Assembly (NCBI RefSeq): GCF_020819555.1 | Contig: NZ_JAJHJB010000022.1 | Span: 1-64,000, forward strand | Source of the DNA: Pelosinus baikalensis | Lineage (GTDB): Bacteria > Bacillota > Negativicutes > DSM-13327 | Direction: 5' to 3' | Length of the DNA: 64,000 nt | Shown: in pieces, positions 1 through 8,902 of the stretch | How positions within the stretch are numbered: the first letter of the stretch is position 1 | How the letters are laid out: every line of letters starts with the position of its first letter | Notes under the pieces: generated by a model | Seen by the model: only the letters and a program-made list of their open reading frames with translations | Told to the model about the DNA's origin: nothing | Database searches by the model: none | Made by a program: the position numbers and the translations under genes

Positions 1-81
1 TTTGCTTGGTCGCTTAACATTATATACCGGATTCCCATGAGTCTTTTATTTTTCTATCTCACGGCATTTCATTTTACAACT

Positions 82-152
82 TACCGAGCGGGAAACTCTC
101 ACGTACGGTTCTTAGACGAGGGAAAGGGAGCAATCCCTTTTCTTTAGTCGAT
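82..152 (+). mobile_element. 3' end of a degraded group II intron (domain V/VI-like hairpins)
   Basis: The stretch contains a GAAA-type loop followed by CACGTACGGTTC (about 102-113), which matches the 3' strand of group II intron domain V. A second hairpin with a GCAA loop follows (about 123-142), as expected for domain VI. The 5' strand of the domain V hairpin looks shortened, so the intron is probably inactive. Directly after it, transposase coding sequence resumes in frame at 153, which suggests the intron inserted into an IS3-family transposase gene. The intron body would lie left of the window. The call rests on short motifs and is tentative. Confidence 0.45.
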
Positions 153-402
153 TATACGTCCCACGCATATTACAACCTAATCACAGACTACGGCATTACT
201 CCATCGATGTCAAGGAGAGGAAACTGTTATGATAATGCTTTTTCTTGGTGCCTTAAAAACCGAATGTATCTATCGTCACCAACTAACTACGTTTGAAGAA
301 GCTCGTGAACTAATTAATGACTATATTCATTATTACAACTATAAACGTATTCAGCTCAAAACAAAACTGACGCCATTTGAAAAACGACGTCAGTCTGCGT
401 AA
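153..402 (+). pseudogene. IS3-family transposase (OrfB) C-terminal remnant, frameshifted
   Basis: Reading from 153 gives YTSHAYYNLITDYGITPSMS followed by RRGNCYDNA, the conserved C-terminal part of the IS3-family DDE integrase. After the DNA residues at about 239 the frame shifts and about four expected residues are missing. The second frame then gives FLGALKTECIYRH and ends with the typical YNYKRIQLKTKLTPFEKRR tail, stopping at 400-402. The catalytic Glu region is damaged and the N-terminal part is absent or outside the window, so this is a dead copy. It is a remnant next to the glycan locus and probably not expressed. Confidence 0.8.
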
Positions 403-436
403 TTTTTAACTTTTCTACGATAGGCTTTTCTATTAT

Positions 437-461
437 TGTCTAATAGATTGGGAGCAGTTCA
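437..461 (+). repeat. candidate right terminal inverted repeat of the IS3 remnant
   Basis: About 35 bases after the transposase stop the sequence ends in GGGAGCAGTTCA. Its complement, TGAACTGCTCCC, has the TG...CA end form of IS3-family termini. The left end is not in the window, so the pairing cannot be verified. From 462 to 720 I see no gene; that AT-rich stretch should hold the promoter of the next gene, but no convincing -35/-10 pair stands out. Confidence 0.5.
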
Positions 462-720
462 GTTGATAATACTCTTTTTACTCTAGTCACTATTTACGTG
501 TTGTCATTTTACAATATCATTTAGTATTAAGCGCTCTCAACAGTAAAACCTAGAGGATTTCATAAGATGATTACAGGGATGCTCAGAAGATACCATAAGT
601 TACTGCATTTTCATTCATAATTTATATACATATACATTTTACAGATAAGCACCAAAAGGTTAACTTAATAATATACTACAGTAAAGTGATCCAAATTAAA
701 ATTTACAAAGAGGAGATTAT

Positions 721-2658
721 ATGCTTAAAGAAACACGTATAGGACTGCCTCTAATAGGGAGCAATTATTGGTATGCAGGCGTTACAATCGTAGACTCCAT
801 AGTCCATTCAATTGTACAAATCCCCAAAGAAGAACGTCCCCAAGTATTTTTAGTTATTACAGATGAGAATTTACCTTTTTTGTCCTCTTATGAGCTTTTG
901 CCCTTGCATGCGCATCTGATTCCACTAACTGACGGTATTATTTTTGTTGGTAAGGATCTAGCCACCGCACAGACGTTAATTCAATATCCTTTTACTCATT
1001 GTGCTTCTATTAATGACTTATTTAAAAATATCAATATATTGCTGCCAATCAATTCAGATATATATCCTGGCCAACCTGGCATCCCATGGATTCCTGATTT
1101 TCAACATCATTATCTCCCCCAACTTTTTTTACCTGCAGATATTGAAAATCGCAATGCGCAATTTCAAAAAATTGCCCAAAATAGTAAAATGGTTATTTTC
1201 ACCAGCAATGATGTAAAAAAAGATTTCTTGCAATTTTATCCTTCTTCTGCAGCTAAAGTCAAAGTTTTACCCATTCCTGTGCATCCAAAAGATGAATGGT
1301 ATGCAGGTGATGCTTATCAAACTCAATTAAAATATAATCTACCTGATAAATTTATCTTATGCTCAAATCAGTTTTGGATGCATAAAAATCATGCAACGCT
1401 ATTTAAAGCCATAGCTATTTTACGTCAGTCAGGCCAAGATGTACATCTTGTATGCACTGGTTCAACATTTGATTATCGTAATCCTGATTATTTTATTGGA
1501 CTACAAAAATATATCACCGATCTAAATATAGCTGACCTTATTCACATTCTTGGATTGATACCACGTCAAGATCAAATACAGCTAATGCGTCGTAGCCTCT
1601 TTGTCGTTCATCCATCCCTATTTGAAGGTTTAAACCTAACCGCGCAGGAATGTCAGCTATTAGGTAAAAAGATTATCCTCTCAGACCTGGCCATACACCA
1701 GGAGCAAAACTTTGGAATCTATTTTGCGCGCGCTGATGCAATTGATTTAGCCAGAAAAATTTCTGGTTTACTGCCAGTATCCGAACCTGGTCCCAGCAGC
1801 TCAGAGGAAATAAAAGCCCAAATGATCTATAAGAAAAAAATAGAGAATTTTCTATATCAGTTATCTGAACTCGTAGAAGATGCTCAGCAGATCTTCAATT
1901 CACCTAGGCGAGCCCCAAATTTTCATCATAGATCAACTACGCAAATAACCATTGCTACCTCCATAGCGGCAACGAAGGATATTGGAACACAAAAGAGATG
2001 CATTGAAAGCTGGCTCCATTGTGGTTTTAAAGTAGTCTCAATAAATACCCTAGATGAAATCAATTTGGTAAAACATCATTTTCCTTATATTGAATTTGTG
2101 CCAGCAAATAGAGATGCTAGAGCACAATATGGAAAACCTTATATCTATGTTGATACCATACTATCTTATTTTACTACCCAAGATTGTAAAATTTGTGGTA
2201 TTGTCAATTCAGATATTTATTTCGGTAAAGAGAACATTCCGCAATTCATGTATACGCAAGCAATGAACTCGCTGGTTTTTGGATCTAGAGTAGATGTTAC
2301 GTCTTTAGATAACCTGAATGGAAATTTTTACAATGGATTCGACTATTTCTTTTTCGACAGGGATCTTCTTAAGATGTATCCACCTACAAATTTCTGCATC
2401 GGCTTACCTTGGTGGGATTATTGGGTACCACTAGTCCCTATCTTATCCAAAATACCTGTAAAAAAAGTAATAAATCCAATCTGTTATCATATATTACACC
2501 CTAGTAACTATTCAATAGCTATCTATAAGAACCTTGCTATGCAAATGGCAACACACTTATCTCTTGGCCCGCTACCAAGCGATATTCATATTGGGAACTT
2601 ACAACAAACTGTTCTTAATTTTATTGAAAATTCATCTACAAAAATCAATTTTATTTAA
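721..2658 (+). CDS. two-domain glycosyltransferase (GT4-type plus C-terminal GT-A-like domain)
   Basis: Predicted cytosolic enzyme of surface-polysaccharide assembly. Residues 1-385 resemble GT-B, family GT4 enzymes: WIPDFQHHYLP (123-133) matches the acceptor-side loop of O-antigen mannosyltransferase-like proteins, HKNH lies near 221, and an EX7E motif spans E302-E310 in FEGLNLTAQE. After a linker, residues 407-640 form a second domain. Its NSDIYF (496-501) resembles a DXD metal/nucleotide-sugar site, so the protein may transfer two sugars. It has no signal peptide or membrane segment. A ribosome site (AAAGAGGAG) stands 5-6 bases before the ATG. The next gene starts 16 bases after the stop, so the two are probably cotranscribed. 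The sugar specificity cannot be read from sequence. Confidence 0.75.
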   Translation: MLKETRIGLPLIGSNYWYAGVTIVDSIVHSIVQIPKEERPQVFLVITDENLPFLSSYELLPLHAHLIPLTDGIIFVGKDLATAQTLIQYPFTHCASINDLFKNINILLPINSDIYPGQPGIPWIPDFQHHYLPQLFLPADIENRNAQFQKIAQNSKMVIFTSNDVKKDFLQFYPSSAAKVKVLPIPVHPKDEWYAGDAYQTQLKYNLPDKFILCSNQFWMHKNHATLFKAIAILRQSGQDVHLVCTGSTFDYRNPDYFIGLQKYITDLNIADLIHILGLIPRQDQIQLMRRSLFVVHPSLFEGLNLTAQECQLLGKKIILSDLAIHQEQNFGIYFARADAIDLARKISGLLPVSEPGPSSSEEIKAQMIYKKKIENFLYQLSELVEDAQQIFNSPRRAPNFHHRSTTQITIATSIAATKDIGTQKRCIESWLHCGFKVVSINTLDEINLVKHHFPYIEFVPANRDARAQYGKPYIYVDTILSYFTTQDCKICGIVNSDIYFGKENIPQFMYTQAMNSLVFGSRVDVTSLDNLNGNFYNGFDYFFFDRDLLKMYPPTNFCIGLPWWDYWVPLVPILSKIPVKKVINPICYHILHPSNYSIAIYKNLAMQMATHLSLGPLPSDIHIGNLQQTVLNFIENSSTKINFI

Positions 2659-2674
2659 AACTGGTGGGATGAAT

Positions 2675-3643
2675 ATGACAAAAGCTCTTATAACTGGGAT
2701 TAATGGGCAAGATGGTTCCTATTTAGCTGAACTATTACTCAAAAAAGGATATGAAGTTCATGGAGTAATTAGACCTTCAAGTATTCAAAATCAGCAAAAG
2801 CTCTCCTTCTTGAAAAATGATTTTAACCAATTAAAGCTGCATGTATGTTCTTTAAATAATCATTTATCAATTTACAAACTTATTGATGCCATAAAGCCCG
2901 ATGAATGTTACCATTTAGCCGCAGCCAGCTTTGTTAGCTATTCTTTTGAAGATGAAGCTTCTATTCTTGAAACCAATTTAAATCCAACACATTTTTTTCT
3001 TTCTAGTATCAAAGAATTGGTACCACAGTGTAAATTTTATTTTGCAGGCTCAAGTGAAATATTTGGTAACACTGATGTTGCACCACAACAGGAAACAACA
3101 AGATTTAATCCTCGCTCCATATATGGAATTTCAAAGTTAGCCAGTCATTACGTGGTAAAGAACTATCGTGAACATCATGGCTTATATGCCTGTACTGGAT
3201 TTTGTTATAACCATGAATCACCTCGCCGCAATCATGCCTTTGTCTCACGAAAAATTACGTCAGGAGCTGCTAAGATCTACTTGAACCGCGAAGACAAAAT
3301 TCAAATGGGCAATATTGATGCCATCAGAGATTGGGGATACGCCCCTGAATACGTGGAAGCCATGTGGCTGATGCTAAATAACCCCTATGGGCCTAGAGAT
3401 TATATAATTGCCACTGGTATTCCTCATACAGTTCGTGATTTATTGGATCTTGCATTTTCATTGGTAGATCTTGACTATACAAGATATATAGAAATCGACA
3501 GCAACTTTTTCAGACCAGGAGAACAAATTCCTCTTTTAGGTGATGCCTCCAATATATATAAAGATTTGGGTTGGCAGCCTAAAACGAAATTTTCAACAAT
3601 TATCGAAGAAATGTTACTAAATGATATAAACCTATTAAAATAA
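2675..3643 (+). CDS. GDP-mannose 4,6-dehydratase-like NAD(P)-dependent sugar dehydratase/reductase (SDR)
   Basis: Extended short-chain dehydrogenase of about 322 residues. The N-terminal Rossmann motif is TGINGQDG, a Ser/Glu pair lies in AGSSEIFG, and the catalytic YGISK (YXXXK) is present. NHESPRR is shared with Gmd. It differs from the true Gmd encoded at 8903-10000: where Gmd has RRSSLLNTARI at the NADP-binding loop, this protein has RPSSIQNQQKL, and it is about 40 residues shorter. Its substrate is therefore uncertain; it could be a GDP-sugar dehydratase or a paralogue with another role. The start at 2675 is chosen because GGTGGG sits six bases upstream; the ATG at 2669 would abut that site. 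It ends inside the stem of a bidirectional terminator. Confidence 0.7.
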   Translation: MTKALITGINGQDGSYLAELLLKKGYEVHGVIRPSSIQNQQKLSFLKNDFNQLKLHVCSLNNHLSIYKLIDAIKPDECYHLAAASFVSYSFEDEASILETNLNPTHFFLSSIKELVPQCKFYFAGSSEIFGNTDVAPQQETTRFNPRSIYGISKLASHYVVKNYREHHGLYACTGFCYNHESPRRNHAFVSRKITSGAAKIYLNREDKIQMGNIDAIRDWGYAPEYVEAMWLMLNNPYGPRDYIIATGIPHTVRDLLDLAFSLVDLDYTRYIEIDSNFFRPGEQIPLLGDASNIYKDLGWQPKTKFSTIIEEMLLNDINLLK

Positions 3644-3662
3644 GTAAAATAGAAACCCCGCT

Positions 3663-4067
3663 TTGAAGTGCCCCCTGTCAAGTAAACAGTAATTAGAACG
3701 CAAAAATTACGCAGCCTGAGTCCTATATTCATAGGGGCTCAGGTTGTTTAATTTTTCTTGCCATAATAGGGCCGCTTTCTTCGAACAATCGCTTTAATTC
3801 CTATTTCTTTCATAAGCTTGGTTTTTGGTTTATGTGTAGCTTGTATGCTCGCTTTAGCCAGGTCTTTACTCCCCGGTAACCAAAGGTCCGGTTGCATTTT
3901 TCTTTTCATGGCACTTCTTAATTTCTCCTTGATCTCCTCATCTTCCAACTGCTTTGCAGACGGAGAGAGTGCATCTTTTAATTTTGCACATGAAAAATCC
4001 CCTCCATAATAGACAGATTAAGGTACTTTCTTATTTCTGTCTACTATAAGGGGATCATATCACTTCA
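3663..4067 (-). mobile_element. internally deleted IS3-family element (MITE-like remnant)
   Basis: The left end reads TTGAAGTGCCCCCTGTCAAG and the right end, complemented, reads TGAAGTGATATGATCCCCTT. Both begin TGAAGTG and both lead into a CCCC tract and an AGTAAACAG / AGTAGACAG block, so they are related terminal inverted repeats. About 400 bases lie between, far fewer than the 1.2-1.5 kb of an intact IS3 element. The only coding content is the fused transposase fragment on the minus strand. A clear target duplication is not visible. Confidence 0.6.
3748..4009 (-). pseudogene. fused fragment of IS3-family OrfB transposase
   Basis: The open frame has no usable ATG. Its beginning (ALSPSAKQLEDEEIKEKLRS) resembles the start of the OrfB helix-turn-helix region, and its end (KLMKEIGIKAIVRRKRPYYG, then stop) resembles the HTH_21 segment that precedes the DDE domain. 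The integrase core is missing. This is the debris of a deleted transposase, not a functional gene. The short TTG-started frame (66 residues) inside it has no plausible ribosome site. Confidence 0.6.
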
Positions 4068-4081
4068 GCGGGGTTTCTACT

Positions 4082-6919
4082 TTACTTATTACTCAAATAA
4101 TTCTTAATATCCTCAGGGAAAGCAATAAATGAAAAATCTAGTATCTTTTGGTCTATCTTAAAATCAGGAGGTAAATTAGCGAACAATGGTCCACCAGCTG
4201 CCATAAGTGACAATACAGGTAACGATGTCTTAGGTGTTCCCCAACTTCCTGTTTGCAATATACACTCATAATTTGCTTCTAATGCAGGATCAAAACCACC
4301 ACTAGCATTTAAAGCAGGAACAAAACAGAATTTCTTGCCTTGTTCTTCTAATTTCCTTTGTAAATAATGCAAACTGCAAGGAAATCCGTGAATAATGAAG
4401 CTATTAAAGCGATTTAAAACTTGATCAAGAAATAGCGGATTGACAGCATAAGAGCAAAAATGCCACAAATCGTTATAATCAGGGCTGTTATTTACGCTAA
4501 CAACATCCTTAGTTTTTATCCTGTGTTTGTTTTGATTTATAAAATTACACAAAGCAGCAACTATCTTATCATGATTACTATAGTCTGGTTTACCCTCAAA
4601 TATAATATTAAAATTATATTTATAGTCCTTATATTCCCAATCAGCAGTATGCTGCCTGTATTTTTCACATACCGCTACTTTAAAAATGGGCACATTTAAA
4701 TAATCCGAGATTTTCTTTATTGCTTCCAAATGCATTTCAGGTGAAAGAGACGTGCCATGAACAACATCCCCCACAGGTAGTAAATGATGATTTTTTGCAT
4801 ATTTTTGCCATCGATATACTACATAATCACTGACAGCACTTCTATTAAACTTTGTATCCATAATAGGAAATGCGCCTGCACCTCCTACAGCAAATTCTGC
4901 ATGATCATCCAGAAGAAGCAAGCTAGCTCCCTTAATTTTTTGTACACACTCATAATAATAAGAATATCGTTCATCATAATTACGACATAGGAAAAAATCG
5001 CAAAATATTAAATCCTGGGCAACAATAGGTGCTGGCGGCATACAAACATGCTCAAATTCAACCTGCATACCCACTGTGTTTGAAATAAATCTCATATCTT
5101 CTTCAGTCAAGCGAGGAATAATAGAATAATCCATCATCGAGACAAGAGATATCACTTTACTTGCGTCTGAACGTAAAGGAACCTGATTCCTGTTTTTTTG
5201 CATACACATTTCAATAACCTCATTTAATGTCATAGATTTATTGATCTTAATATTGCCTTTTTTCACGATACTGTCTAAAATGATAAGACCTAATGAATCT
5301 AAAGCCTCTGCTATTGGTAAATCAAAAGGTATTCCTTGAAAATGTCGCTTGATTTCATCGTGCATATGCACGTCAATACTTTTATTAAGATTCTCCCAAT
5401 TTTTAAATTTCTGATAATCCTCATATGTTTTTTTGCGATTAATTTTACCTGATGAAGTTTTCGTTAAAAATTGGTCAGGAACAAAATATAATTCAAAATG
5501 TTCCACTGGCAATGATTGACCTAAACGACTTGCCAATTCCCTATACTGCTCGCTGTCAATGATATCTGCTCTTTCTAAAAGAATTAGAAGTGTCTGGGTT
5601 CCAGTTCCTTCATCATCTTTGGCTAAACACACACCTCGACCTGCCCACTCTGGAGCAACTTGGGCGAGAATCGTATCCATTTCATTGAGCATAAACTTTT
5701 GTCCTGCCTGAATCATAATATCATGTTTGCGCCCTTCCACATATAGTTCTCCCTTCTCTATAAATCCAATATCCCCAGTAGCAATGTACCCTTCCTCATC
5801 TACTATACTAATTTGATCTAGATAGCACTGTATAGAATAGCCACTTTTGGCGAATATCTGATTATCAATTATTTTGATAAAAGTACCTGGAATAATCGTC
5901 CCACAACTTACAACGTCTCTACCATCTTTTTCATGGCTTTTTATACCATTGCTTTGGGATATCGCCATAATCGTTTCAGCGAATCCATAAACTACGGATA
6001 TCGATTGCAAGTTAGTACCTAAATGCTCACAAAAGCGTACCATCGTATCTTTTTTAACAGGCTCTCCACCAGAAACCCATTTTCTCATTGTGGTAATTGG
6101 AACATCTAAGTTTTCCTTACTCATAACTTCAAAGCCAAAGTTAGGCATAAAACAAAGTGTACCTTTATAATCAGCGATTGTTTTAAATAATATAGAGCGA
6201 TTAGTAACCCAAACAATCGGGTCAATTAAAACTAGTTTAACACCTAAAAAAATTGGCATCGTAAAGCAAGCAATAAATCCCATATCATGATACAAAGGTA
6301 ACCAAGATACGATGCAATCCGTTTCCTTCATATCCATTACTTCATTATAATTTTGTATATAACTATATAATTCTTTGAAAGTAAATTTCATACCCTTGCG
6401 AAAACCAGTGGTACCTGATGATAACTGAATAAACGTACCATTAATAATTTCATCACAGCTGGTATCTGCCTCGAGAATTTCTTCTTCAAAGAAAATAGTT
6501 TTTACTAATTTTTCAATCCCCAAGGTTTTAATACCTGCTTCACATATTACGCCCTGAATATTGCTAGAAGAAATGGTATGATTAATGGAGTTATGCCAAT
6601 AAATCATACTTTGCTTTTTAGTTGGGTATTGCATGATAAGTGGCTCTTTCCCCGCGTCCAAAACCGCAAACCAATGTAATATTAATTCCTCGGAAGTTTT
6701 AAAAATCAACCCAATATGCTTTTCCTCAGGAAAATCCTGTATTATTTTATTACTTAACCATCTTATCTTTTTACCACATTCCCCTAAAACAATCTTTTTA
6801 CAATTACTGTTATCAACAATGGTTATTTCGGGAATATTTTTTAAAACTATTTTTATATTTCCAGTTAGCTCCTCATCATCATACTGAATAGCAACTGCTG
6901 ATTTTATCAAAAAAAACAC
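4082..6919 (-). CDS. acyl-AMP ligase / carrier protein / unknown C-terminal domain fusion
   Basis: This 945-residue protein has three parts. Residues 1-500 are an ANL adenylating enzyme of the fatty-acyl-AMP ligase/acyl-CoA synthetase type: SSGTTGFRKG (167-176), YGFAE (311-315), TGD (391-393), GRKHD (396-400) and the C-terminal catalytic Lys in SSGKINRK (K492). Residues 515-575 look like a small carrier domain with DSLGL at 541-545, where Ser542 would take phosphopantetheine. Residues 590-945 match no family I recognise; they are soluble-looking, rich in aromatic residues, and contain HAEFAVGGAGAFP and a GSWGTPKTS segment. The start is GTG at 6919 (AGGA six bases upstream); TTG at 6910 is possible. 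The gene lies 24 bases upstream of the minus-strand terminator region's partner genes in a sugar locus, so it may activate an acyl or amino/hydroxy acid to decorate a glycan (inference). Confidence 0.7.
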   Translation of the reverse strand: MFFLIKSAVAIQYDDEELTGNIKIVLKNIPEITIVDNSNCKKIVLGECGKKIRWLSNKIIQDFPEEKHIGLIFKTSEELILHWFAVLDAGKEPLIMQYPTKKQSMIYWHNSINHTISSSNIQGVICEAGIKTLGIEKLVKTIFFEEEILEADTSCDEIINGTFIQLSSGTTGFRKGMKFTFKELYSYIQNYNEVMDMKETDCIVSWLPLYHDMGFIACFTMPIFLGVKLVLIDPIVWVTNRSILFKTIADYKGTLCFMPNFGFEVMSKENLDVPITTMRKWVSGGEPVKKDTMVRFCEHLGTNLQSISVVYGFAETIMAISQSNGIKSHEKDGRDVVSCGTIIPGTFIKIIDNQIFAKSGYSIQCYLDQISIVDEEGYIATGDIGFIEKGELYVEGRKHDIMIQAGQKFMLNEMDTILAQVAPEWAGRGVCLAKDDEGTGTQTLLILLERADIIDSEQYRELASRLGQSLPVEHFELYFVPDQFLTKTSSGKINRKKTYEDYQKFKNWENLNKSIDVHMHDEIKRHFQGIPFDLPIAEALDSLGLIILDSIVKKGNIKINKSMTLNEVIEMCMQKNRNQVPLRSDASKVISLVSMMDYSIIPRLTEEDMRFISNTVGMQVEFEHVCMPPAPIVAQDLIFCDFFLCRNYDERYSYYYECVQKIKGASLLLLDDHAEFAVGGAGAFPIMDTKFNRSAVSDYVVYRWQKYAKNHHLLPVGDVVHGTSLSPEMHLEAIKKISDYLNVPIFKVAVCEKYRQHTADWEYKDYKYNFNIIFEGKPDYSNHDKIVAALCNFINQNKHRIKTKDVVSVNNSPDYNDLWHFCSYAVNPLFLDQVLNRFNSFIIHGFPCSLHYLQRKLEEQGKKFCFVPALNASGGFDPALEANYECILQTGSWGTPKTSLPVLSLMAAGGPLFANLPPDFKIDQKILDFSFIAFPEDIKNYLSNK

Positions 6920-6942
6920 CTCTCTTCCTAAAATTAATTGAA

Positions 6943-7809
6943 TTATAAATTATGAACCTCCTGCCATTGGCAGGATGAATAATCAAAAGTTATGGGTATA
7001 ATACACTCCTCAGGTGTTTTTTGCACAAAGTATTTCATAAACATTTTAGCTTCTCCCTGAAAATGAAGTGCTTTAAATTTGATAAACGTATTTAATAATA
7101 AATTTTTGCATAATACTCCCTTTGTCGTAAAATATATCTTTTTTCGGCCATGCCATTGTTCATATTCATTCGTTAAATTTACATTCAAATCAAATACTGC
7201 ATTGTTTTCAATAATTGACAAATCAAAAATTTTTTCTGGATGTTGTCTCGTATTACAATATAGGTTAATAAATATCATGTCAGAAATACCAGCATCTGGT
7301 ACATGTTTTATAACCATTTGATATATTTTCTTTAGTTCCTCCGTAAGAGGTTCCACCGTGTAAAATGCAGTAATGAATTTACAAAAACCATCTAACGCTT
7401 CGAAATTGTTAATAAAGGCAATCCCACCTGAAATTCCGCCGCAGAAAGCAAAATCGGAATTTGCAACATTTTCCATTGAAATATCCTCATACAGCATTAC
7501 ATCAGAATCTTGATGATAACACCGGGATATCTGATGTTTAGCCATAAAATCTCTTAACATAAACCATCTCTGAATGCAAAATAGCTCATATGAATAGTCA
7601 TTAAAACTCATATGCTGATAAATTTTCGCAAAATCTTGTCCAGATTGACTATCATTTATGTTAGCGTGTTTAACAAAAGAATATTTGTTATTGCTGTCAT
7701 CACCAATTAATATAATATCGCTATCTTTATTCGATTTTTTTGCTTGTAGTAAACTATACTGCAGATATTCACTATCGCCATAATGCATAAAAACAATTGG
7801 AATAGACAT
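6943..7809 (-). CDS. putative glycosyltransferase with DXD motif
   Basis: The 288-residue soluble protein begins with a GT-A-like beta strand (IPIVFMHYGDSEYLQYSL) and carries HQDSDVMLYEDI, a DXD metal site in the middle. An aspartate-containing loop near DAGISDMIFIN could act in acceptor binding. This pattern suits small galactosyl/glucosyl-transferases of capsule and LPS loci, but I cannot name a CAZy family. The start at 7809 is chosen over 7854 because AGGGGG stands six bases upstream; the longer frame adds 15 unlikely residues. It precedes the acyl-ligase gene by 23 bases, so both are probably on one transcript from the gmd-fcl side, although an 87-base gap to fcl leaves room for a separate promoter. 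Confidence 0.6.
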   Translation of the reverse strand: MSIPIVFMHYGDSEYLQYSLLQAKKSNKDSDIILIGDDSNNKYSFVKHANINDSQSGQDFAKIYQHMSFNDYSYELFCIQRWFMLRDFMAKHQISRCYHQDSDVMLYEDISMENVANSDFAFCGGISGGIAFINNFEALDGFCKFITAFYTVEPLTEELKKIYQMVIKHVPDAGISDMIFINLYCNTRQHPEKIFDLSIIENNAVFDLNVNLTNEYEQWHGRKKIYFTTKGVLCKNLLLNTFIKFKALHFQGEAKMFMKYFVQKTPEECIIPITFDYSSCQWQEVHNL

Positions 7810-7896
7810 GTAGTTCCCCCTAATATTATCCGAATATATCTTGCTTATTGTCACACAAACGCTGTTAATGCGACACTATCTGTAAACTTGCTATTA

Positions 7897-8829
7897 TCAA
7901 ATTACTAAGTTCTTTAAATACCATTGATATGTGCGGCGTATACCATCCTCTAATTCTATTGATGGACGCCAACCAAGATCTGCTAATTTTGATACGTCCA
8001 ATAACTTACGAGGAGTTCCGTCAGGCATCGCGGTGTTATACATAATGTTACCTGAATACCCCACAACTGCAGCAATTAAGGTTGCCAATTCAGCAATAGA
8101 AATATCTTTACCTACTCCGATATTTAGCGGCTGGTTATCTTGATATTGATTCATTAAAAACAGACATGCATCAGCTAAATCATCTACATGCAAAAATTCC
8201 CGCCGTGGCTTGCCTGTACCCCAGATTTCGACATTGGATAGATGATTCATTTTTGCTTCATGAAACTTTCTAATAAGCGCTGGTAGTACATGAGATGATG
8301 CTAAATCAAAATTATCGTTAGGTCCGTATAGATTCGTCGGCATAACAGAAATAAAAGTTGTTCCATATTGCTCATTGTACGCTTGGCACATTGTTATTCC
8401 TGCAATTTTAGCAATTGCGTAAGGTGCATTGGTAGCTTCTAACTCACCCGTTAGCAAATATTCTTCTTTTATCGGTTGAGGAGCTAATTTAGGATAAATG
8501 CAAGAACTTCCCAGAAATAATAACTTTTTGACCTTATTTTGATAAGCAGCATTAATAATATTGGCTTGCATCATTACATTATCGTAGATGAAATTAGCTG
8601 GATAAGTATCATTCGCCAATATGCCCCCTACTTTTGCAGCAGCCATAAATACATACTCTGGCTGCTCAATGGCAAAAAAAGCAGCCACAGCTTCTTGATT
8701 GCGCAAGTCTAGCTCCTTGCTAGTACGAAATATAATATTCTTATACAAATGATTCTTCAATTTGCTTAGAATTGCTGTTCCGACTAAACCTCCATGGCCG
8801 GCAATATAGATTTTGGCATGTTTATCCAT
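7897..8829 (-). CDS. fcl: GDP-L-fucose synthase (GDP-4-keto-6-deoxy-mannose epimerase/reductase)
   Basis: The product converts GDP-4-keto-6-deoxy-D-mannose to GDP-L-fucose with NADPH. This 310-residue SDR has the Rossmann motif AGHGGLVGTAI, the catalytic serines of FLGSSCIYPKLAPQPIKEEY, and YAIAKIAG with the YXXXK dyad. NLYGPNDNFD and the C-terminal DGTPRKLLDVSKL are typical of Fcl/WcaG. The start is 8829 because GGAGG lies six bases upstream; the frame otherwise extends five codons to 8844. Gmd, which makes its substrate, is encoded just upstream (73-base gap), so the pair forms a two-step GDP-fucose pathway for surface glycan. Confidence 0.93.
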   Translation of the reverse strand: MDKHAKIYIAGHGGLVGTAILSKLKNHLYKNIIFRTSKELDLRNQEAVAAFFAIEQPEYVFMAAAKVGGILANDTYPANFIYDNVMMQANIINAAYQNKVKKLLFLGSSCIYPKLAPQPIKEEYLLTGELEATNAPYAIAKIAGITMCQAYNEQYGTTFISVMPTNLYGPNDNFDLASSHVLPALIRKFHEAKMNHLSNVEIWGTGKPRREFLHVDDLADACLFLMNQYQDNQPLNIGVGKDISIAELATLIAAVVGYSGNIMYNTAMPDGTPRKLLDVSKLADLGWRPSIELEDGIRRTYQWYLKNLVI

Positions 8830-8902
8830 AGTCTGCCTCCACATGTAATAATATAGGAAAAAATTCCTTTAGAGATATTTTTCTATTAAAAGAGCTTATT
8901 TT

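Larger units (their letters stand above)
3641..4090. terminator. bidirectional terminator hairpin split by an IS remnant
   Basis: The arms at 3641-3662 and 4067-4090 are inverted copies (core AGAAACCCCGCT / AGCGGGGTTTCT, extended by TAAGTAAAA / TTTACTTA). They lie exactly where two convergent genes end, and the outer bases include both stop codons. Joined without the 3663-4066 insert they would form a compact GC-rich hairpin with U-rich flanks on both strands. The insert now sits in the loop, so termination strength is unknown. Confidence 0.65.
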
